Of a stretch of DNA of 64,000 nucleotides, positions 60,001 to 64,000 are shown piece after piece (position 1 is the first letter of the stretch; every line of letters begins with the position of its first letter). Below the pieces are notes generated by a model. The model had not been told where the DNA came from. It saw only the letters and a program-made list of their open reading frames with translations, and did not search any database. A program made the position numbers and the translations under genes. Source of the stretch: Paraburkholderia sp. PREW-6R (GTDB taxonomy: Bacteria; Pseudomonadota; Gammaproteobacteria; Burkholderiales; Burkholderiaceae); assembly GCF_039621805.1 (NCBI RefSeq), contig NZ_CP155073.1, forward strand, positions 1,240,001 to 1,304,000. Direction: 5' to 3'.

Positions 60001-60416
60001 TCCGTTACGCCAAACCTGCCGCTCGCGACTATCTGTCCGCGTGGCTCGCTCACCTCGTCTATTGCGCGGCTCAGCCTGATGGGCCACGCCGCACGATCTG
60101 GTACGGCAGCGGCGAAAGCTTTGAGCTTGCGCCGGTTGCGCAACCGCTCGCGGAACTCGCGCCGCTGGCCGCCCTGTTCAGGGCAGGGCGCATGCTGCCC
60201 CTGCGCTTCTTTCCGAAAAGCGCGTGGGTCCGGGTCAGCGAGAGCGACGCCGCCGCCCAGGGCGTCTGGGTCAACGACCGCGTGCGCGGCGAATCCGACG
60301 ATCCCGCTTTGCGCATCGCGCTGCGCGGCACACCGTTCACGCTCGACGAACCGTTCGGCAGCCTCGCCGCGATCGTGTTCAAACCGCTTCTGCAACATCT
60401 GCGGAGCGCGTCATGA
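57033..60416 (+). CDS. recC: Exodeoxyribonuclease V, RecC subunit
   Basis: 1127 residues (E. coli RecC is 1122), the chi-scanning subunit of RecBCD, which processes double-strand ends for homologous recombination. It has inactive helicase-like domains and matches the family from its first residues (MLQLFYSNRYETLVGALLDD, VIVPSAAVRRRLELDIA). Other landmarks are NFGYLAQWLWAQIG, PYRITGLPPSQANPVARLLL, VTFSSLTSLRGLPYRIVCLL and GMDDGVLP. The ATG is preceded by AGGA; the upstream in-frame extension has no homology-like features. It overlaps recB by four bases (ATGA). Chi specificity cannot be inferred by eye. Confidence 0.95.
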   Translation: MLQLFYSNRYETLVGALLDDLAQLPSDPWTAQPVIVPSAAVRRRLELDIAARQGICANVNFGYLAQWLWAQIGGVIEVPKHSPFAPDRLVWRCYRLLGETDEALPWNASPRLRTYLDAADASMRYELAQRVATVLDHYLTYRPEWLLQWQKGGSIFAGGAADDTGPRLVGASPAAREDERWQAALWRAVLAEVAGGAQTAAAALPPAYRFLEEFSTLELDAIANAKWPEAVSVFALPTMPPLHIALLRALSRWVDVRLYVMNPCREFWFDVVSAGRVEALDAAGQLDYQEVGHPLLAEWGRQTQAQLHMLHELTESAASEETGDFTPNPEPSWLAAVQNGILDLRPEAEVEAPPVERGIEVHVCHSLSRQLEVLHDRLLGWFDEFDDLQPSDVLVAVSDLAAAGPLIDAVFGTSPAGDTRRIPYRITGLPPSQANPVARLLLDWLALPERSVGAPDLIEWLRVDAVAARYEIDAGSLEAAQEWLAAAGARRGLAPVEPSGEHVPIARHTFADALTRLYLGYAMPDGGEPVDDWLPVEGADGSGAELLGRLSRFVDDIECFAAQCAQERTPAQWTQLLLETLAQSFDGGVEFADSLAAVRDAIDKMGDAMHGGAQDVTLPAAVVRGALTQALDDPARGGVPWGSVTFSSLTSLRGLPYRIVCLLGMDDGVLPSLARADEFDLMAAFGKAGDRQRRDDERNLFLDLLLAARERLFIAYTGRSIRDNAPLPPAALVDELLDHLAQVSAGADASPPRIEQARRAFIVDHPLQAFASDYFTSARELFTYDPDRAELATLLALPRQPAHAPFFDQPLPPEDDSAPVAFDEFVRFWRHPARALLRDRLGIVLANAQGELLDTEPFELDYSGRDALAERLLPVLLDGEGYDSDDQMFERVRRVAAASPELPGGATGAVWRARELGALRQLADSVRREVASGVERLPFVLDIVPRWPDSADIAGALFGPHDAALRKAAQTPFQLHGTLNLLTETGQVIFRYAKPAARDYLSAWLAHLVYCAAQPDGPRRTIWYGSGESFELAPVAQPLAELAPLAALFRAGRMLPLRFFPKSAWVRVSESDAAAQGVWVNDRVRGESDDPALRIALRGTPFTLDEPFGSLAAIVFKPLLQHLRSAS

Positions 60417-63400
60417 GCGCCGCTCTTCAGCATCGCGCACTCGTGGCCGAAGAACTCGACGTTTTCGCCTGTTCGCTCGACGGCGTGAATCAGATCGAGG
60501 CTTCCGCAGGAACGGGCAAGACGTGGAATATCTGCGCGCTGTATGTTCGGCTGTTGCTCGAAAAGAATCTGAATGCGGACCAGATTCTCGTCGTCACGTT
60601 CACGAAGGCGGCGACGGCGGAATTGCACGAGCGGATTCGCGGGCGTCTCGCCGAGTTGCATCGCGCCATCGAAACGGGCGACGACGGCGACGATCCGTTT
60701 ATCCGTCGGCTGTTCGAAACCACGCTGGCGCCGCAGCGAGGGATCGATCCGCAAGCCGCGTTGAAGGTCGTGCGGCGTGCGCTGCGCACCTTCGACCAGG
60801 CCGCGATCCATACGATCCATGCGTTCTGCCAGCGCGCGTTGCAGGAGGCGCCGTTCGCCGCGGCGATGCCGTTCGCGTTCGAAATGGAAGCCGACGATGC
60901 AGCCTTGCGCTTCGAAATGGCGGCCGATTTCTGGCGTGAGGAGGTGGAACCGGTCGCGCACGCGCATCCCGCGTTCGCAGCCTGGCTGGTGGCGAAGCGC
61001 GCGGGCCCGGCGTCGCTCGACGCGCAGTTGGCCCGACGTCTTAAAAAGCCGCTCGCACAGTTACGCTGGGGTCAGCTGGATGCGAGCGGCAGCGGCAGCG
61101 ATTCGCAAGCCGGCTTCGACGCCGCGTGCGCGGTCTGGCGCGAGGAGCGCGACGCGATCGTCAGTCTGCTGACGCAGGTGCAGGACCGTCTGAGCAAAAC
61201 GTCGCACAAGCCCGACCATGTGAGCGCCGCCGTTGCCGCGTGGAACGATTATTTTGCGCAGGGCGATTGCCATGCGCCGCCGCCGCGCGCTGCGCTAAAG
61301 CTGACGGCATCGGCGCTGAAGAAAGCGACGAAGGTGAAGTTCGATCCGCCCGAGCATCCGTTCTTCGAACACGCCGAAGCTCTGGCGGCGGCCGTGATCG
61401 CAACCGAGGCGGCGCAACGCTCCCGCTGGCTCTCGCTCGTGCAGACGTGGCTCGACCATGCGCCGGCCGAACTGGTGGCGCGCAAACGCACGCGCCGCGT
61501 CGTATCGTTCGACGATCTGCTGTCCAATCTGTACCGGGCGCTGGCGGCTCACCCATGGCTCGCGGATGCGTTGCGGGCCCGTTACCCGGCCGCGCTGATC
61601 GACGAGTTCCAGGACACGGACCCGCTACAGTTCGCGATTTTCAGCCGCATCTTTGCGCCGGCCGGCCCGCTTTTCCTGGTCGGCGATCCAAAGCAGGCCA
61701 TCTACAGTTTCCGCGCAGCGGATCTGCATACGTATCTCGCCGCCCGGGAGGCCGCGTCCGCGTGCTACACGCTCGCGGTCAATCAACGCTCCACTGCGCC
61801 GATCGTAGAGGCGTGCAACCGCTTCTTCGAAGCCAACCCGCGGGCGTTCGTGCTCGACGGTCTCGACTATCAGCCGGTGCGCGCCGGCGAGCGGCACCGG
61901 CCGCCGTTCATCGATCCGGATACTAGCGCGGGCGACTTCCGCATCTGGACGTTGCCGCAAGGCGAAGCCGCGCTGGCGAAGCGTGCCGCACAGCGCGAGG
62001 CAAGCGAAGCGTGTGCCGCCGAAATCGTGCGACTGCTGCGCGGCGCACGCGAGGGCGCCGTCAGGATCGGCGACGCGCCGCTCGCGCCCGGCGATATCGC
62101 GGTGCTCGTCCAGACGCACAGGCAGGGCAGTCTGATCAAGCACGTGCTGGCTGCGTGGGGCGTTGGCAGCGTGGAACTGGCGCAGGCGTCGGTGTTCGCG
62201 ACGCTCGACGCTGAACAGATCGAGCGTGTGCTGGCTGCGGTCGATACGCCCGGCGATCTGCGCCGTTTGCGCGCCGCGCTCGCCACCGATTGGCTCGGAC
62301 TGGACGCAGCCGCGCTATGGCGGCTCGAGCAGGTGGTGGACGCACCCGCACCCGCCGACGATCCTGCGCATGCCGCCGATGCGATGGGCTGGGTCGAGCG
62401 TTTCTCGCGTTATCGCGCGCTCTGGCACGAACGCGGTTTCGCGGTGATGTGGCGCACGCTGATGCGCGAGCTGCGCGTTGCGCAGCGTTTGGTGGCGGGA
62501 CCGGATGGCGAGCGTCGCCTGACGAACGTCAATCATCTGGCCGAGCTGGTGCAGGCGCGCGCGGCCACGCAGCCCGGCATCGCGCCAACCTTGCGCTGGC
62601 TGGCCGCACAGCGCGACCAGGGCGGTGGTGAAGACGCGCAATTGCGGCTCGAATCGGACCGCAATCTGGTGCAGATCGTCACCGTGCATAAATCGAAGGG
62701 CCTTGAATATGCGGTGGTGTTCTGTCCGTTCCTGAACGATGGCGGACTGCGCGAGCCGCCGTCTTCGGGTCTGCCCGACGCACGCGAATATCACGATGAC
62801 ACTGGCGACGCGGTGCTCCACTACGGGTGCGACGATGAAGAGGCCGAACGCGCCGCGCGTTACGCATCGCGCGAGCAGGCGGCGGAGCGGGCGCGGCTGG
62901 TCTACGTTGCGCTGACGCGCGCGGTGTACCGGTGTTATCTGGTGGCCGGCACCTATCTGTCGGCGCGCTCCACGAAAGAGTCGCGCAGGAGCGTGCTGAA
63001 CTGGCTGGTTGGCGGCAGCGGCCACAATTTCGATGACTGGCTCGCCGAGCCGCCAGACGACGCCGCGTTGGCGGCGAGCTGGCACGCGTTGGGTGGCGGT
63101 CCCGTTTCGCTGCAGCCGTTGCCCAAGGTCGACCGGCCCACGCCGCTGGAAAGTTATCAGGAAAGCGGCGCGCGGATGCAGGCGCGCGCGAGCCGTCGAG
63201 CATTGCGCGACCAATGGCGCATGGCGAGCTTCAGCGGTCTGATTGCCGCGGGCAGCAAAACGGACGAAGCGCACGCTGCCGCCGCGGAAGACGTGCGGCC
63301 CGATCACGACGAGATCGCCGACGCCGTGGTGATCCCGCCAACGCCCGCGCCGCCAACACCGTCCTACGCGCAGGACGACATCCTCGGCTTCCCGCGCGGC

Positions 63401-64000
63401 GCAGCCGCGGGCGACTGTCTGCATCGCATGTTCGAACTCGCGGACTTCAGCGATCCGCACACGTGGCCGGACGCCATTCGCGGCGCTCTGCGCGAGCGTC
63501 CCGCACCGGCCACGCCCGAACTCGCCGCGCGCCTGCCTGGGATGATGCATAACCTGCTCGCAGACGTCGTCAACACGGAGCTTGTTCCCGGCATGAAACT
63601 GGCGGCGCTCGATCCGCAGCGGCGGCTCAACGAAATGGAGTTTCTGTTCGCGTCGCCATCGCTCGATTTTCCCGCGCTGCGCGCGTTGCTGATCGAACAT
63701 GGCTATCCGGACGTGGCGTTGGAGCCGGGCGTCTTGCGCGGTTTCGTGAAGGGATTCATCGACATGATCGTCGAGCATGCCGGGCGTTTCTGGATCGTGG
63801 ACTGGAAGTCGAACCATCTCGGCGACACCGCCGCGGATTATGCGGCGGCGCCGCTCGAAGCGGCCATGGCGAGCCATGCGTATCACCTGCAGGCGCTGCT
63901 CTACACGGTGGCGCTGCATCGCTATCTGAAAACCCGCGTACGCGGCTATTCGTACGACACCCACATCGGCGGCTATCTGTATCTGTTTATTCGCGGCGTG
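60413..64000 (+). CDS. recB: Exodeoxyribonuclease V, RecB subunit (3' end missing)
   Basis: An open frame of 1196 codons continues to the window edge without a stop, so the gene is partial. It encodes the 3'-5' helicase and nuclease subunit of RecBCD. Superfamily-1 motifs appear in order: Walker A EASAGTGKTW (about 29-38), VVTFTKAATAELHERI, LIDEFQDTDPLQF, LVGDPKQAIYSFRAAD, VTVHKSKGLEYAVVF and RLVYVALTRA. The RecB-type nuclease follows near the end: GDCLHRMFELADF, then FIDMIVEHAGRFWIVDWKSN with the catalytic D and DxK, then HLQALLYTVALHRYL. The ATGA overlap with recC indicates coupled translation. recD would be expected just beyond the edge. Confidence 0.96.
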   Translation, partial: MSAALQHRALVAEELDVFACSLDGVNQIEASAGTGKTWNICALYVRLLLEKNLNADQILVVTFTKAATAELHERIRGRLAELHRAIETGDDGDDPFIRRLFETTLAPQRGIDPQAALKVVRRALRTFDQAAIHTIHAFCQRALQEAPFAAAMPFAFEMEADDAALRFEMAADFWREEVEPVAHAHPAFAAWLVAKRAGPASLDAQLARRLKKPLAQLRWGQLDASGSGSDSQAGFDAACAVWREERDAIVSLLTQVQDRLSKTSHKPDHVSAAVAAWNDYFAQGDCHAPPPRAALKLTASALKKATKVKFDPPEHPFFEHAEALAAAVIATEAAQRSRWLSLVQTWLDHAPAELVARKRTRRVVSFDDLLSNLYRALAAHPWLADALRARYPAALIDEFQDTDPLQFAIFSRIFAPAGPLFLVGDPKQAIYSFRAADLHTYLAAREAASACYTLAVNQRSTAPIVEACNRFFEANPRAFVLDGLDYQPVRAGERHRPPFIDPDTSAGDFRIWTLPQGEAALAKRAAQREASEACAAEIVRLLRGAREGAVRIGDAPLAPGDIAVLVQTHRQGSLIKHVLAAWGVGSVELAQASVFATLDAEQIERVLAAVDTPGDLRRLRAALATDWLGLDAAALWRLEQVVDAPAPADDPAHAADAMGWVERFSRYRALWHERGFAVMWRTLMRELRVAQRLVAGPDGERRLTNVNHLAELVQARAATQPGIAPTLRWLAAQRDQGGGEDAQLRLESDRNLVQIVTVHKSKGLEYAVVFCPFLNDGGLREPPSSGLPDAREYHDDTGDAVLHYGCDDEEAERAARYASREQAAERARLVYVALTRAVYRCYLVAGTYLSARSTKESRRSVLNWLVGGSGHNFDDWLAEPPDDAALAASWHALGGGPVSLQPLPKVDRPTPLESYQESGARMQARASRRALRDQWRMASFSGLIAAGSKTDEAHAAAAEDVRPDHDEIADAVVIPPTPAPPTPSYAQDDILGFPRGAAAGDCLHRMFELADFSDPHTWPDAIRGALRERPAPATPELAARLPGMMHNLLADVVNTELVPGMKLAALDPQRRLNEMEFLFASPSLDFPALRALLIEHGYPDVALEPGVLRGFVKGFIDMIVEHAGRFWIVDWKSNHLGDTAADYAAAPLEAAMASHAYHLQALLYTVALHRYLKTRVRGYSYDTHIGGYLYLFIRGV

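Overview
The window looks like chromosomal DNA of a high-GC betaproteobacterium, most likely Paraburkholderia or a close Burkholderia-group relative. The inference rests on uniformly GC-rich codon use, the two-subunit (AruF/AruG) arginine succinyltransferase, the gene families present, and an intergenic palindromic element at about 6.0 kb that resembles sequences I associate with that group. There is no rRNA, tRNA, CRISPR array, prophage or intact insertion sequence. Most of it is ordinary metabolic and housekeeping DNA, with several regulatory signals and short tandem repeats worth a second look.

Layout. 0-3 kb: glycogen genes glgC-glgA on the minus strand. 3.5-7.4 kb: an exported alpha/beta hydrolase, an LLM flavin oxidoreductase, then a long gene-poor stretch holding a palindromic repeat and the decayed 3' end of a second LLM oxidoreductase gene. 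7.4-11.4 kb: a protein of four rhodanese domains, a BamE-like lipoprotein and a patatin-like phospholipase. 11.9-23.7 kb: a unidirectional arginine locus with ABC permeases and ATPase (aotQ, aotM, aotP), the AraC-type regulator argR, the complete succinyltransferase pathway (astC, aruF, aruG, astD, astB, astE), and the periplasmic binding protein aotJ at the far end. Together they import arginine or ornithine and convert arginine to glutamate, ammonia, CO2 and succinate.

23.8-28.8 kb: three signalling proteins (HDOD, PAS-GGDEF-EAL, EAL-HDOD). 29-31.3 kb: an exported peroxiredoxin, two unknown membrane proteins, and a 650-bp non-coding gap with two strong intrinsic terminators and a candidate small RNA. 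31.5-40.7 kb: an MdtABC-like RND efflux operon behind an IclR-type regulator gene. 41-46.2 kb: a Cys/Met-metabolism PLP enzyme behind a terminator-like leader, a diguanylate cyclase, the fluoride channel gene crcB with a clear fluoride riboswitch, and an orphan histidine kinase. 46.3-49.4 kb: small membrane, DJ-1/PfpI and lipoprotein genes, then an Rrf2-type regulator and an NAD(P)-binding oxidoreductase that share a palindromic operator. 49.6-56.8 kb: an MscS-type channel, a divergent cysteine dioxygenase/Lrp pair, a small membrane protein and a FUSC-family protein. 57.0-64 kb: recC and recB; recB runs off the right edge.

The best leads for undescribed biology are the Rrf2 operator pair (48.15 and 48.74 kb), the candidate small RNA at 30.5 kb, the leader terminator at 41.1 kb, and a set of in-frame tandem repeats with periods that are multiples of three. 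I see no convincing novel multigene system.
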